From Sphingobium sp. CECT 9361 (GTDB lineage Bacteria > Pseudomonadota > Alphaproteobacteria > Sphingomonadales > Sphingomonadaceae), in the NCBI RefSeq assembly GCF_918741285.1, contig NZ_CAKKNC010000001.1, positions 62,001 to 126,000 on the forward strand: 64,000 nt of DNA, in the 5' to 3' direction. The notes under the pieces were generated by a model that was not told where the DNA came from, did no database searches, and saw nothing but the letters and a program-made list of their open reading frames with translations. This document shows positions 1 through 9,392 of this stretch, one piece after another; position 1 is the first letter of the stretch, and each line of letters begins with the position of its first letter. Position numbers and translations under genes: made by a program.

Positions 1-5
1 GGCGC

Positions 6-524
6 ATGTTTAGCGCACCCCTTGCTTTGATCCTGCTGTTTCTGGCGACTGTCGCGGGGATGGAAGTCTTTGCCTATGTCATGCACCGCTGGGTCATGCA
101 TGGCGTGGGCTGGTTCCTGCACAAGAGCCATCATCGCCCCCGCTTGGGGAATTGGGAACTGAACGACGCCTATTTCGTGATCTTTGCGGGGCCTGCAATC
201 GTACTGTTGCTGGGGGGCGTGCAATTCGGCTGGGGGAATTGGGCAACGGCGGTAGGCGCGGGAATTACGGCCTATGGCATGATCTATCTGGGCTTTCATG
301 ATATTATCGTGCATCGCCGAGTGGCGCATCGTTATGTCCCGCGCTCCAAATATATGAAGCGGATCGTGCAGGCGCATCGGCTGCACCACGCGGTGGAGAC
401 CAAAGAAGGTACGGTGAGCTTCGGCTTTCTGGTCGCGCCGAAACCCGAAGATCTGAAGGCGGAACTGACGCGACGCGGGCGCGCAGGCGTGCGCGCGGCG
501 GTGGGAACAGCCGCCGCCGACTAA
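6..524 (+). CDS. crtZ: beta-carotene 3-hydroxylase (CrtZ type)
   Basis: Di-iron membrane hydroxylase of the fatty acid hydroxylase superfamily. It adds 3-hydroxyls to beta-ionone rings (beta-carotene to zeaxanthin), the base of yellow sphingomonad carotenoids. Four histidine boxes are visible: HxxxxH at residues 27-32, HxxHH at 39-43, HxxxxH at 103-108 and HxxHH at 124-128, set between hydrophobic helices at about 4-25, 57-75 and 82-97. The 172-residue length fits the family. Only five bases lie upstream in the window, so the start and promoter cannot be verified. The stop overlaps the stop of the opposite-strand gene by 3-4 nt. Confidence 0.93.
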   Translation: MFSAPLALILLFLATVAGMEVFAYVMHRWVMHGVGWFLHKSHHRPRLGNWELNDAYFVIFAGPAIVLLLGGVQFGWGNWATAVGAGITAYGMIYLGFHDIIVHRRVAHRYVPRSKYMKRIVQAHRLHHAVETKEGTVSFGFLVAPKPEDLKAELTRRGRAGVRAAVGTAAAD

Positions 525-973
525 AGTGTCAGCAGCCGTTCCCCGATGCGACCCAGTTGCGCGATTTCGGCGCCAAGCTGGTCGAACGAGACGTGAACAT
601 GCGCATTGCGATGGTCGCGGCAGGCAAAACCCCGCGGCTCCGGCCCCTGAAACCCCGACACGATCAGGCCCCGAAATCGATCGATCCGTTGAATATCGCG
701 TTCCAGCGCAGCGATTTCCCCCAGAACGGTAGCATTGCGGCGGTCCCGCATCGACACCATCGCGCGTAATTCCGCCAGCAGCTTGGCCATGCCGGGGCGA
801 GTCCGCGATCCTATGGTCCGTACATCGCCCGCCGCTTCGCGCAATATGCCGATTTTCTGTTCCAGCCGCTGCTCCAGCAGCCCCCAGGCGCAGACAAGCT
901 GGCCGACCCCGCACAGCAAGTCGTCATCAAGCGTACCCTGATCCTGGAACGCCGTTTTCTCGTTTATTATCAC
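521..973 (-). CDS. hypothetical protein, possibly HEPN-like
   Basis: A 150-residue soluble, helical protein that I do not recognise with certainty. The N-terminal pattern (WGLLEQRLEQK, residues about 30-40), a central charged helix rich in Arg, and an Arg-rich segment with RFRG and RNAHVH near residues 98-127 resemble the WG-xLE ... Rx4-6H layout of HEPN-fold proteins. The canonical catalytic pair is not clear, so this is inference. It converges on crtZ with overlapping stop codons. No signal peptide or membrane segment is visible. Confidence 0.6.
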   Translation of the reverse strand: MIINEKTAFQDQGTLDDDLLCGVGQLVCAWGLLEQRLEQKIGILREAAGDVRTIGSRTRPGMAKLLAELRAMVSMRDRRNATVLGEIAALERDIQRIDRFRGLIVSGFQGPEPRGFACRDHRNAHVHVSFDQLGAEIAQLGRIGERLLTL

Positions 974-1138
974 TCAATTGCTCCCGACCCCTACCGCTCT
1001 GTGATCTGCGTGGCGGCATCGGTTCAGCCTAACGCGGCTCCATCATGACGCCACCGCGCTCCTCGCGCGGATGGCACGGTGCAGCGAAAACTGTGCGAAA
1101 TTGTGGATGAATGGAAACGCAAATACAGAGCGAAACCG

Positions 1139-1300
1139 TCAGAAATCGACGGCAATGCCCTTATGCTCCCAGTCGCCATAGCGTGTCGGGCTAAGCGCTT
1201 CGTCGTTCGACTGCGGCTTTTCGATGGGATCGGGCGTCGGCACGGGTTCGCTCTTCATCCAGTGCGCAGGCGGCTTCACATGATCGGGGCGTTTTCCCAT
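1139..1300 (-). CDS. succinate dehydrogenase assembly factor 4 family (DUF1674)
   Basis: A 53-residue protein ending in the family signature RYGDWEHKGIAVDF, where DUF1674/SDHAF4 proteins keep R-Y-G-D-W-E-x-K-G-x-x-x-D-F. The eukaryotic homologue binds flavinylated SdhA during assembly of succinate dehydrogenase, so a similar chaperone role is inferred. The frame is open upstream to 1378. The ATG at 1300 was chosen because it follows a purine-rich AAGGAAAGG ribosome site and gives the usual short length. Downstream on this strand lies a 165-bp gap before the unknown gene. Confidence 0.8.
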   Translation of the reverse strand: MGKRPDHVKPPAHWMKSEPVPTPDPIEKPQSNDEALSPTRYGDWEHKGIAVDF

Positions 1301-1415
1301 GGGTAGCCTTTCCTTGCGTGCTTTTCGTACTGACTGCAGATGGGCATTTGGAGGACGATTGGCAAGGTGATACCGCAAAGGTGACGCGCCGCACGAATCC
1401 GGCTAGGGGGCTGCG

Positions 1416-2720
1416 ATGGCTTCCGTTCCTCCCGTCTCCCGCTATCCCGCCCGCGCGCCTGAAGCGCCCGGCCTCCCCGCGCGTCGCGCCGCTCTGCGCT
1501 TGCTCGATGCCGTGTTGCGGCGCGGCGATCCGCTGGAAATTGCGTTGCATGGGGCCAGCCAGGGCATCGTCGACCGCGCCGACCGCGCGTTGGTGCACGC
1601 CATTGCGGCGGAGACCTTGCGGCATTTGCCCGATCTCGACGCGCTGATCGACAGCGCCACGCGCAATCGCCTGCCCGACGATGCCAAAGCGCGCATGGTG
1701 CTGCGCCTTGCGCTGGTGCAGACGCTGGTGCTGGGCACGCCGCCGCATGCCGCCATCGCGACTGCACTGCCGCTGGTCGATGGCGGACCGCGCAAGCTGG
1801 TCCATGGCGTGTTCGGCACGCTGATGCGCGGCACGGCTACGCTGCCCGAAACCCCGACATTACTGCCCGAAGTCGCAGCACGTTGGGCAGAGCAATGGGG
1901 CGATGCAATGCCAGACGAAGCCGCCAAGGCCTTTGTCGTGCGTCCGCCCGTTGACCTCAGCCTGCGCAATGCAGACGAAACGGCGATGTGGGCGGAAAAG
2001 CTGGGCGGCGTATCGCTCGCGCCCGGTCATGTCCGCTTGCCCGATCACGACGCGATCACGGCGCTGCCCGGATTCGACGATGGCGCCTGGTGGGTGCAGG
2101 ATCTGGCTGCGTCTATCCCCGCGCGCCTGCTGGGCAATGGTGCGGGACGCTCTGTGCTGGACCTGTGCGCCGCACCTGGGGGCAAGACGATGCAACTGGC
2201 TGCGGGCGGATGGGCGGTGACGGCGCTGGACCAGTCGGCCAAACGATTGACGCGCCTGTCGGATAATCTGGCGCGTGTCGATCTGTCGGCCAAGGTTGTG
2301 ACGGCGGACCTGCGCAACTGGACGCCCGAAGCGCCTGCCGACGCCGTATTGCTGGATGCCCCGTGCAGCGCGACGGGCATTTATCGTCGCCATCCCGATG
2401 TGTTGCATCGCATCGGGCCACGCCAGATCGCCGAGCTGGCGGAATTGCAGACGGCATTGCTCAATCGCGCAGCCGATTGGGTGAAACCGGGCGGCATGCT
2501 GGTGTACGCCACATGTTCGCTGGAGCAAGCCGAAGGCGAGCAACAAATCACGCGCTTCCTACGGAAAACTCCTTACTTTACAATCGTTCCTCCGGAGGCC
2601 GACCAATTGCCCAGTGGCATAGTGGCGACTCCCGAAGGCTGGGTTCGCACGCTCCCCGCCACGCTCGCCGAGACCGGCGGCACCGATGGTTTCTTCATCG
2701 TGCGCATGGTTCGTGCCTGA
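1416..2720 (+). CDS. rsmB: 16S rRNA (cytosine-967-C5)-methyltransferase RsmB
   Basis: 434 residues. An N-terminal NusB-like RNA-binding domain (about 20-150) is followed by a Rossmann methyltransferase domain. The SAM-binding loop DLCAAPGGKT is near residue 248. The two conserved cysteines of the RsmB/Nop2 family are C317 in APCSATG and C367 in ATCSLEQ; the latter is the usual nucleophile. It methylates C967 of 16S rRNA in the small subunit. It is the first gene of a rightward cluster with rpe, a heparinase-like gene and purH. Confidence 0.93.
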   Translation: MASVPPVSRYPARAPEAPGLPARRAALRLLDAVLRRGDPLEIALHGASQGIVDRADRALVHAIAAETLRHLPDLDALIDSATRNRLPDDAKARMVLRLALVQTLVLGTPPHAAIATALPLVDGGPRKLVHGVFGTLMRGTATLPETPTLLPEVAARWAEQWGDAMPDEAAKAFVVRPPVDLSLRNADETAMWAEKLGGVSLAPGHVRLPDHDAITALPGFDDGAWWVQDLAASIPARLLGNGAGRSVLDLCAAPGGKTMQLAAGGWAVTALDQSAKRLTRLSDNLARVDLSAKVVTADLRNWTPEAPADAVLLDAPCSATGIYRRHPDVLHRIGPRQIAELAELQTALLNRAADWVKPGGMLVYATCSLEQAEGEQQITRFLRKTPYFTIVPPEADQLPSGIVATPEGWVRTLPATLAETGGTDGFFIVRMVRA

Positions 2721-2773
2721 ACTGCGCAAGAGCGGTTGCACCCACTGATTCGCGCGGCTAAGGCAATCGGTTA

Positions 2774-3448
2774 ATGACTGCTTTCGAACCCCGCTCCATC
2801 CGCATCGCTCCCTCCATTCTTTCCGCCGATTTCGCGCGGCTGGGCGAGGAAGTGCGCGCCATCGACGCAGCGGGATGCGACTGGGTGCATGTCGATGTGA
2901 TGGACGGGCATTTCGTGCCGAACATCACCATCGGCCCGATGGTCGTAAAGGCGCTGCGCCCGCACACGACCAAACCGCTCGACGTGCATCTGATGATTTC
3001 GCCGATCGACAGCTTCCTCGATGCCTTTGCCGAGGCTGGCGCGGACATTTTGACGGTTCATCCCGAAGCGGGGCCGCATATCCACCGCACCGTTCAGCAC
3101 ATCAAATCGCTGGGCAAGATGGCGGGCGTAGTGCTCAACCCCGGCACCCCGGCCAAGATGCTGGATTATCTGATCGACGACGTCGACCTGATCCTTGTGA
3201 TGAGCGTCAATCCCGGTTTCGGTGGGCAAAGCTTCATCGAGAACCAGCTTCGCAAGATCGAAGCGATCCGCAAGATGATCGACAAGAGCGGGCGGGACAT
3301 CCGGCTGCAAGTCGATGGGGGCATCGACTTCACCACCGCGCCGCGCGCCATCGCCGCCGGTGCGGACGTGCTGGTGGCAGGCACGGCGACGTTCCGCGGC
3401 GGGCCGGACGCCTATGCTGACAACATAAAGAGGTTACGCGGCGGGTGA
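2774..3448 (+). CDS. rpe: ribulose-phosphate 3-epimerase
   Basis: 224 residues, a full-length TIM-barrel enzyme interconverting ribulose-5-phosphate and xylulose-5-phosphate in the pentose phosphate pathway. Signature segments are visible: SILSADFARLGEE near the N-terminus, the metal/catalytic HVDVMDGHFVPN at about 36-47, the phosphate-region loop VNPGFGGQSFI at about 144-154, and the second catalytic Asp in QVDGGI. The stop codon overlaps the GTG start of the next gene (GTGA), indicating translational coupling. Confidence 0.96.
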   Translation: MTAFEPRSIRIAPSILSADFARLGEEVRAIDAAGCDWVHVDVMDGHFVPNITIGPMVVKALRPHTTKPLDVHLMISPIDSFLDAFAEAGADILTVHPEAGPHIHRTVQHIKSLGKMAGVVLNPGTPAKMLDYLIDDVDLILVMSVNPGFGGQSFIENQLRKIEAIRKMIDKSGRDIRLQVDGGIDFTTAPRAIAAGADVLVAGTATFRGGPDAYADNIKRLRGG

Positions 3449-5217
3449 ACGACCAAACGCGAATCCGGGCCAAACCCGCAGCCGAGCGCGCGCTCCCAGA
3501 TCTGCCCGAAGCGGCGGAGATCGAGGAAGGCAAGCGCCTCATCCGCGTGTCGGGTGACAGGGGGCTATCTCTTACGGATCGGATCGCGCACAGTTTCTAT
3601 CGCCTGACATGGCGCACACCACTCCATGCGGTACGGCTTAAGGGCAAGTTTCCGCTCAAGCTGCTGGCGGTGCCCGATGACAGCATTCCGGGCGACGTCC
3701 GTGCAGGACAGGCATTGCGCGCGGGCTATTTCCTGTTCCGCGGTCTGAAGCAGCCGATCGACACCATCGATTTCGCTGCGCTGGACCTGCCACCCGCGTT
3801 TCAGGACTATATCCACAGCTTCCGCTGGCTGCGTGACCTGTCAACCGTCACCACGCGCGAACAGGGCGCGCCAATTGCCGAAGCGATCCTGCGCCGATGG
3901 CTCGAAGCCCATGCCGAAAAGCCAAGCGAACCGGCGTGGCGCGCGGATAATGCGGCCTGGCGGTTGCTGTTCTGGACCAGCCAAGCGCCGCTGATCCTGT
4001 CGTCCAGCGATCTGGTTTATCGGTCTCTGGTGCTCAATTGCATTGCGCGCACCGCGCGGCATCTGGATCAGGGCGCCGAAAAGGCGCCTGTGGGTCTGCA
4101 TCGGCTGGTGGCCTGGGGCGGCGTCGTGGCGGCGTCGATGCTGTTGCCGGGTGGCGGTCCGCGCAAGCTGTTCGGCGAGGCGGGCCTGCGCCGTGCCATC
4201 GACACGGCATTCTATCCGGACGGCGGAACGATTTCGCGATCCCCGCTGGCGCAACTCGATGGCGTAATGCTGCTCGCGATGGTGCGCGCGGTCTATGATG
4301 TCCGCCGCGAAGAAATGCCGCGTTTCATGACCGAAGGCCTGAACCGTGCGGTGCCGGCGCTGCTGGGGATCACGCATGGCGATGGCGGCCTTGGAAGCTG
4401 GCAGGGGTCCGGAGCGACCGATCAGGCGCAGGTCGTCGCGGTCGTTGCAGCCACGGGCGTTCGTACGCGCCCGCTGCGGCAGGCGCGCGATTGGGGCTAT
4501 CAGCGCCTCGTCGCAGGAAATACAGTGCTGCTCGTCGATGCGGCACCCCCGCCGATATCGCGGCTGGCTGACGCAGGATGCGCGTCGACGGGTGCCATCG
4601 AATTGAGCGATGGGCCACATCGGCTTATCGTCAACTGCGGTGGCGCGGCGCTTAACGGCGCAGCGATCACCGACGATCTGGCGCAAGGGCTGCGCACCAC
4701 CGCGGCGCACAGCACCTTGGTACTGGCGGACAGCAACTCTACCGCCATACTTGCGGACGGAACACTGGGCAAAGGCGTCACCGAAGTCGAGCTGAACCGG
4801 CAGGAACTGGAAGCCGGCAGTCGGCTGGAGCTGAGCCATGACGGTTATGTCCGCCGCATCGGCTATGTGCATCGCCGGTTGCTGATGTTGAGTGCGGACG
4901 GGCGCGAAATCCGCGGTGAGGACATGCTGCTCCCCGCCGAGCGTCGCCGCAAGCCGGTCGCCACGCCGTTTGTCCTGCGCTTTCATCTGGCCCCCGGCGT
5001 CGAGCCCACGGTGACGGTGGACGCGCAAGGTGCGCTGTTGCGCATCGACCTTGGCGCCTTATGGCAGTTCCGCACGGGCAGCGGTACGCTGTCGGTCGAG
5101 GACAGCCTGTGGATCGATGGCGACGGGCGTCCCCATGCCTGCCAACAGCTTGTCGTGACGGGCGAAGCGCAGCCGGGCGGCACCAGTACCGGATGGTTGC
5201 TGAAGCGCGTCGGCTAA
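3445..5217 (+). CDS. heparinase II/III family protein
   Basis: 590 residues with an N-terminal alpha/alpha-toroid-like region and a C-terminal heparinase II/III-like beta domain (about 340-570, with GAIELSDGPHRLIVNCG near 375 and an LRFHLAPG segment near 510). Family members are polysaccharide lyases acting on uronic-acid glycans. This gene lies in a housekeeping cluster, so the true substrate is unknown. It has a GTG start overlapping the rpe stop as GTGA. No convincing Sec signal is visible, which is odd for a lyase and suggests a cytoplasmic or non-classical role. It is followed 73 bp later by purH. Confidence 0.85.
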   Translation: MNDQTRIRAKPAAERALPDLPEAAEIEEGKRLIRVSGDRGLSLTDRIAHSFYRLTWRTPLHAVRLKGKFPLKLLAVPDDSIPGDVRAGQALRAGYFLFRGLKQPIDTIDFAALDLPPAFQDYIHSFRWLRDLSTVTTREQGAPIAEAILRRWLEAHAEKPSEPAWRADNAAWRLLFWTSQAPLILSSSDLVYRSLVLNCIARTARHLDQGAEKAPVGLHRLVAWGGVVAASMLLPGGGPRKLFGEAGLRRAIDTAFYPDGGTISRSPLAQLDGVMLLAMVRAVYDVRREEMPRFMTEGLNRAVPALLGITHGDGGLGSWQGSGATDQAQVVAVVAATGVRTRPLRQARDWGYQRLVAGNTVLLVDAAPPPISRLADAGCASTGAIELSDGPHRLIVNCGGAALNGAAITDDLAQGLRTTAAHSTLVLADSNSTAILADGTLGKGVTEVELNRQELEAGSRLELSHDGYVRRIGYVHRRLLMLSADGREIRGEDMLLPAERRRKPVATPFVLRFHLAPGVEPTVTVDAQGALLRIDLGALWQFRTGSGTLSVEDSLWIDGDGRPHACQQLVVTGEAQPGGTSTGWLLKRVG

Positions 5218-5244
5218 GGGCTGTAATTTTCCGACAAACGAAAC

Positions 5245-5278
5245 TATGGGGGCTGCGACACGCACCGGCCCATAGGAA
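5245..5278 (+). other. possible leader hairpin upstream of purH
   Basis: CTATGGG near 5245 and CCCATAG near 5270 can pair across a GC-rich loop, just before the purH start. There is no U-tract, so it is not a clear terminator. A regulatory role is speculative. Confidence 0.25.
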
Positions 5279-5290
5279 TCAGACCAGCAC

Positions 5291-6880
5291 ATGACCGACA
5301 TCACCATCAAGCGCGCTCTCCTGTCCGTATCCGACAAGACGGGCCTCGCGGAACTTGGCGCGGCGCTTGCTGCGCATGGCGTGGAACTGGTGTCGACGGG
5401 TGGCACGGCCAAAGCGCTGCGCGACGCGGGTCTGACCGTGATGGACATCAGCGACCTGACGGGCTTTCCCGAAATGATGGATGGCCGGGTGAAAACGCTG
5501 CATCCCATCGTGCATGGCGGCCTGCTGGCGGTGCGCGACAATCCAGAGCATGTCGCCGCGATGGACGCGCATGGCATCGGCGCCATCGATCTGGTGGTTG
5601 TGAACCTCTACCCCTTCGCCGCGACAGTCGCCAAGGGCGCATCGCGTGAGGACATTATCGAGAATATCGACATCGGTGGTCCGTCGATGGTGCGATCCGC
5701 CGCGAAGAACCACGAAAGCGTCGCCATTGTTACCGATCCCACTGACTATGCGCGGCTGATCGCCGAAATGTCGGAAAAGAGCGGCGCGACCAGCTATGAT
5801 TTCCGTCGTCTGCTGGCCGCCAAGGCGTATGCCGCAACCGCCGCTTATGACAGCATGATCGCAAGCTGGTTTGCCTTTGCCGATCAGGGGACGATGTTCC
5901 CGCAGAGCCTTTCGGTCGCCAGCACCCTGTCGACTACACTGCGCTATGGCGAGAACCCGCATCAGTCTGCGGCGCTGTATTTGCCCACCGGTCCTGGCGC
6001 GAAGGGAATCGCGCAGGCCGTGCAAGTGCAGGGCAAGGAACTGTCGTACAATAATTACAACGATGCCGACGCTGCGCTGGAACTGGTCAGCGAATTTCGC
6101 GACGGACCGCCGACCGTGGTGATTGTGAAGCATGCCAATCCCTGCGGCGTGGCGAGCGGCGAGACGCTGATCGAAGCCTATGAAGCGGCCTTGGCCTGCG
6201 ACAGCGTGTCGGCTTTTGGCGGCATCATCGCGCTCAACCGTCCGCTGGATGGCGCGACCGCCGAGGCGATCAGCGGCATCTTCACCGAAGTGGTGGTGGC
6301 TCCGTCTGCCGACGATGCAGCCAAGGAAATTTTTGCGCGCAAGAAGAACCTGCGCCTGCTGTTGACCGGCGATCTGCCCGATCCCGCGCGCACTGGGTTG
6401 GCGATGAAGAGCATCGCGGGCGGCATATTGTTCCAGAGCCGCGACAATGGGCGGGTGACGCGCGAAATGCTGAAAGTCGTGACCGAGCGCCAGCCGACCG
6501 AGCAGGAACTAACCGACTGCCTGTTCGCCTGGACGGTTGCAAAGCATGTAAAATCCAACGCTATCGTCTATGCCAAGGGTGGCAGCACCGCTGGCATCGG
6601 CGCGGGACAGATGAACCGGCTGGAATCCGCACGGATCGCTGCGTGGAAGGCCAAGGATGCAGCGGAAAAGGCGGGCTGGAATACGCCGCGCACCATCGGA
6701 TCGGCGGTCGCATCTGACGCATTCTTCCCGTTTGCCGATGGGCTGCTGGCGGCGGTCGAAGCGGGCGCAACGGCGGTGATCCAGCCGGGCGGCTCAATCC
6801 GCGACGACGACGTCATTGCCGCAGCGAACGAAGCCGGTCTGGCGATGGTCTTTACCGGGATGCGCCATTTCCGCCACTGA
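5291..6880 (+). CDS. purH: bifunctional AICAR formyltransferase/IMP cyclohydrolase PurH
   Basis: 529 residues. It catalyses the last two steps of de novo IMP synthesis. The N-terminal MGS-like cyclohydrolase domain (about 1-150) has the STGGTAK and [11 protein letters not shown] signatures. The C-terminal AICAR transformylase domain (about 170-529) has the KHANPCG catalytic Lys-His loop, [11 protein letters not shown] and the late GAGQMNR segment. The length is standard. The 73-bp upstream gap contains a hairpin-forming sequence (about 5245-5278). Confidence 0.97.
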   Translation: MTDITIKRALLSVSDKTGLAELGAALAAHGVELVSTGGTAKALRDAGLTVMDISDLTGFPEMMDGRVKTLHPIVHGGLLAVRDNPEHVAAMDAHGIGAIDLVVVNLYPFAATVAKGASREDIIENIDIGGPSMVRSAAKNHESVAIVTDPTDYARLIAEMSEKSGATSYDFRRLLAAKAYAATAAYDSMIASWFAFADQGTMFPQSLSVASTLSTTLRYGENPHQSAALYLPTGPGAKGIAQAVQVQGKELSYNNYNDADAALELVSEFRDGPPTVVIVKHANPCGVASGETLIEAYEAALACDSVSAFGGIIALNRPLDGATAEAISGIFTEVVVAPSADDAAKEIFARKKNLRLLLTGDLPDPARTGLAMKSIAGGILFQSRDNGRVTREMLKVVTERQPTEQELTDCLFAWTVAKHVKSNAIVYAKGGSTAGIGAGQMNRLESARIAAWKAKDAAEKAGWNTPRTIGSAVASDAFFPFADGLLAAVEAGATAVIQPGGSIRDDDVIAAANEAGLAMVFTGMRHFRH

Positions 6881-6993
6881 CACGCTGCACCGCAGCGACG
6901 AATTGCCCTTTAATCCTTGGCTTTAGAGGCCTATTTTATGTGCCGACGCCTGCAACGACGGACGTTTGAACGCATAATTATAAGGATGAGGAT

Positions 6994-7332
6994 ATGCTGG
7001 AGAGAACATGGAAAGCCGTGGCTGCGGCTGCGCTTGTGATACCCGCCGGAATAGCGACGGCGAATGTGACAGATCGCGGCGTGGTGGTGTCAGGTACTTA
7101 TGGCGACACAATGCAGACCGTCACCATTTCGATGGCCGATCTCGATCTGCGCCAGGATCCCAATGTCGGTCGCGCGCAGACGCGGATCCGTCACGCAGCC
7201 GAGCAGGTGTGCGACAACGCCAGCGCCAAGAAACTGTATGAAAAGCGCGATTTCCTTCGCTGTTACGAACCGGCGATCAGCGGCGCTCATGCCGAACTGG
7301 ACGCACTCGTCACGGCCGTTCGCGCAAGCTGA
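6994..7332 (+). CDS. UrcA family protein
   Basis: 112 residues. An N-terminal Sec-type signal (hydrophobic core about 9-20, likely cleavage after ATA near residue 23) precedes a small mature domain. Visible features are VTISMADLDL, the RIRHAAEQVC helix and a second Cys near the end (FLRCYEPAI), the two cysteines typical of UrcA proteins. These periplasmic proteins are common in Sphingomonadales and Caulobacterales; their function is unknown. It has its own upstream AT-richer region, with an AAGGATGAGG ribosome site before the ATG. Confidence 0.8.
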   Translation: MLERTWKAVAAAALVIPAGIATANVTDRGVVVSGTYGDTMQTVTISMADLDLRQDPNVGRAQTRIRHAAEQVCDNASAKKLYEKRDFLRCYEPAISGAHAELDALVTAVRAS

Positions 7333-7340
7333 CGCATGGA

Positions 7341-7380
7341 CCCCGGCCCGGTGCATTGCTGTACCGGGCGGGCGTCTTTC
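7341..7380 (+). terminator. possible terminator after urcA
   Basis: GCCCGGT (7346-7352) pairs with ACCGGGC (7363-7369), followed by a short TCTTTC run. It is a modest stem and a weak candidate. Confidence 0.4.
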
Positions 7381-7455
7381 GAAACATCCTGTTAACCATT
7401 CCTTAGAGCATTTCGTTCACTCCAGACGCCAGACCAATTCTGGGGATGAACCTGT

Positions 7456-8988
7456 ATGTTGCGCGCAGACAAAAGCGTGGATGTCGCGATTATCGGCGCG
7501 GGCCCCGCCGGCCTGACGGCGGCGTACCTTCTCACCCAGAAGGGATACAGCGTTACGGTCATCGAAAAAGACCCGCATTATGTCGGCGGCATCAGTCGGA
7601 CTGTCGAGCATGAAGGATTTCGCTTCGACATTGGCGGCCATCGGTTCTTTTCCAAGTCCAAGGAAGTCGTCGACCTGTGGAACGAGATTCTGCCGGACGA
7701 TTTCATCCAGCGGCCGCGCATGAGCCGCATCTACTACGAAGGCAAGTTCTACAGCTATCCGCTGCGTGCGTTCGAAGCGTTGTGGAATCTTGGGCTTATC
7801 CGTTCCACGCTGTGCATGGCGAGTTTCGTCAAGGCACAGCTTTTCCCGAATCGCAATGTCCGCTCCTTTCAGGACTGGACCGTCAATCAGTTCGGTCACA
7901 AGCTTTTCTCGATCTTCTTCAAGACCTACACGGAGAAAGTGTGGGGCATGCCGTGCGATGAAATGTCGGCGGACTGGGCGGCGCAACGGATCAAAGGGCT
8001 GAGCCTTGGTGCCGCCGTGCTGGACGGGCTGAAACGCAGTCTAGGCCTGAACAAACGCCCCAACGACGGCATGGCAACCAAGACTCTGCTAGAAACATTC
8101 CGCTATCCGCGCCTTGGCCCCGGCATGATGTGGGAAGCCGCACGCGACAAGGTGGTGAGCAGTGGCAATCAGGTTTTGATGGGCCATGCGCTCAAGCAAC
8201 TGGCGCAGGATCAGGTGACGGGCCGCTGGCGCGTTGCGGCGACGACGGCGGAAGGCGGCAATGTGACGATCGATGCCGCGCATGTGATCAGCTCCGCGCC
8301 GATGCGCGAACTGGCCAGCCGTATCCATCCGATCCCGGCCACGATAAGCGAAGCGGTCGATCTCAAATATCGCGACTTCCTCACCGTTGCGCTGATGATT
8401 CAATCGGAAGACCTGTTCCCCGACAACTGGATCTACATCCACGACAGCAAGGTGAAGGTCGGGCGCGTCCAGAATTTTCGTAGCTGGTCGCCCGAAATGG
8501 TGCCGGATGAGAGCATCGCCTGTGTCGGCCTGGAGTATTTCTGTTTTGAAGGTGACGGGCTTTGGTCGTCCACCGATGGCGATCTCATCGCGCTCGCCAA
8601 AAATGAAATGGCGATACTGGGCCTTTGTAAAGCCGAGGATGTCGTGGGCGGCGCTGTGGTACGGCAGGAAAAGGCCTATCCGGTCTATGACGACGCTTAT
8701 GCCGACAATGTATTGGCGATGCGTACCGAACTGGAGGCGAAATATCCAACGCTCCACATGGTCGGGCGTAACGGCATGCACCGCTATAATAATCAGGATC
8801 ACGCGATGATGACCGCGATGCTGACGGTCCGCAATATCGAAGCGGGCGCTCGCGTCTACGACATCTGGGGCGTGAACGAAGACGCAGAATATCATGAAGC
8901 GGGCGACGAAGGCGAACGCGCGGCACTCGCCAGCGAACGCCTCGTCCCCAGCCGCATCGACGATGCGAAGTCCAACCGGGCGGCATGA
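7456..8988 (+). CDS. NAD(P)/FAD-dependent oxidoreductase, UDP-galactopyranose-mutase-like
   Basis: 510 residues. An N-terminal FAD-binding Rossmann fold (IIGAGPAGLTAAYLL at about 12-26, then the ribose-binding acidic residue in VIEKD) is followed by GGHRFFSKS, a pattern seen in amine-oxidase/UDP-galactopyranose-mutase-like flavoproteins. The C-terminal HRYNNQDHAM is a second conserved flavin-contact segment. No signal peptide is visible. The stop overlaps the next start as ATGA. The context (GtrA, GT-C-like protein) suggests it acts on a sugar nucleotide or a lipid-linked sugar; that role is inference. Confidence 0.8.
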   Translation: MLRADKSVDVAIIGAGPAGLTAAYLLTQKGYSVTVIEKDPHYVGGISRTVEHEGFRFDIGGHRFFSKSKEVVDLWNEILPDDFIQRPRMSRIYYEGKFYSYPLRAFEALWNLGLIRSTLCMASFVKAQLFPNRNVRSFQDWTVNQFGHKLFSIFFKTYTEKVWGMPCDEMSADWAAQRIKGLSLGAAVLDGLKRSLGLNKRPNDGMATKTLLETFRYPRLGPGMMWEAARDKVVSSGNQVLMGHALKQLAQDQVTGRWRVAATTAEGGNVTIDAAHVISSAPMRELASRIHPIPATISEAVDLKYRDFLTVALMIQSEDLFPDNWIYIHDSKVKVGRVQNFRSWSPEMVPDESIACVGLEYFCFEGDGLWSSTDGDLIALAKNEMAILGLCKAEDVVGGAVVRQEKAYPVYDDAYADNVLAMRTELEAKYPTLHMVGRNGMHRYNNQDHAMMTAMLTVRNIEAGARVYDIWGVNEDAEYHEAGDEGERAALASERLVPSRIDDAKSNRAA

Positions 8989-9392
8989 CCCCGATGCTTG
9001 GCCGCTGGCTCGCCATGTGTGTGCAACTGACCTACACACGCTATATCGTCGCAAGCGTAGCGGCACTGGCAACCGATGTTGCGATTTTCATGGGCCTGCT
9101 GTCGGGCGGCATGGAGCCTGCGGCAGCATCGGCCATCGGCTATGTCTGCGGCATTGCGGTACACTGGATATTATCGAGCCGCGCAGTGTTCACCACGGTT
9201 GGCTATGCGACGACTCGGCATCGGCAACGCGCGCTGTTCGTCGGGTCCGCACTGGTAGGGCTTGGGCTCACGACTGCAATTGTGGGCGTGGGCCATGCAA
9301 TGGGGCTGGATCCGCGCCTCGCCAAGATTGCGGCCATAGCCGTCAGCTTCCACGTCACGTACCTTCTACGCAAGACGATAGTATTCGCCTGA
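8985..9392 (+). CDS. GtrA family membrane protein
   Basis: 135 residues with four predicted membrane helices (about 18-38, 42-60, 76-96, 105-125) and the family motif SSRAVFT after helix 2. GtrA-like proteins are thought to flip or handle polyprenyl-phosphate-linked sugars for O-antigen or cell-envelope glycosylation. The start overlaps the upstream flavoprotein stop and the stop overlaps the downstream GT-C-like gene start, both 4 nt or less, so the three are almost certainly co-translated. Confidence 0.88.
   Translation: MTPMLGRWLAMCVQLTYTRYIVASVAALATDVAIFMGLLSGGMEPAAASAIGYVCGIAVHWILSSRAVFTTVGYATTRHRQRALFVGSALVGLGLTTAIVGVGHAMGLDPRLAKIAAIAVSFHVTYLLRKTIVFA

Noticed and set aside
3841..5028. 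395-codon frame antisense to the heparinase-like gene
   Set aside because: Shadow frame of a high-GC gene with no domain or ribosome site.
8894..9391. Upstream extension of the GT-C-like gene
   Set aside because: It overlaps the end of the flavoprotein and all of GtrA in another frame; the ATG at 9392 fits the ATGA coupling.
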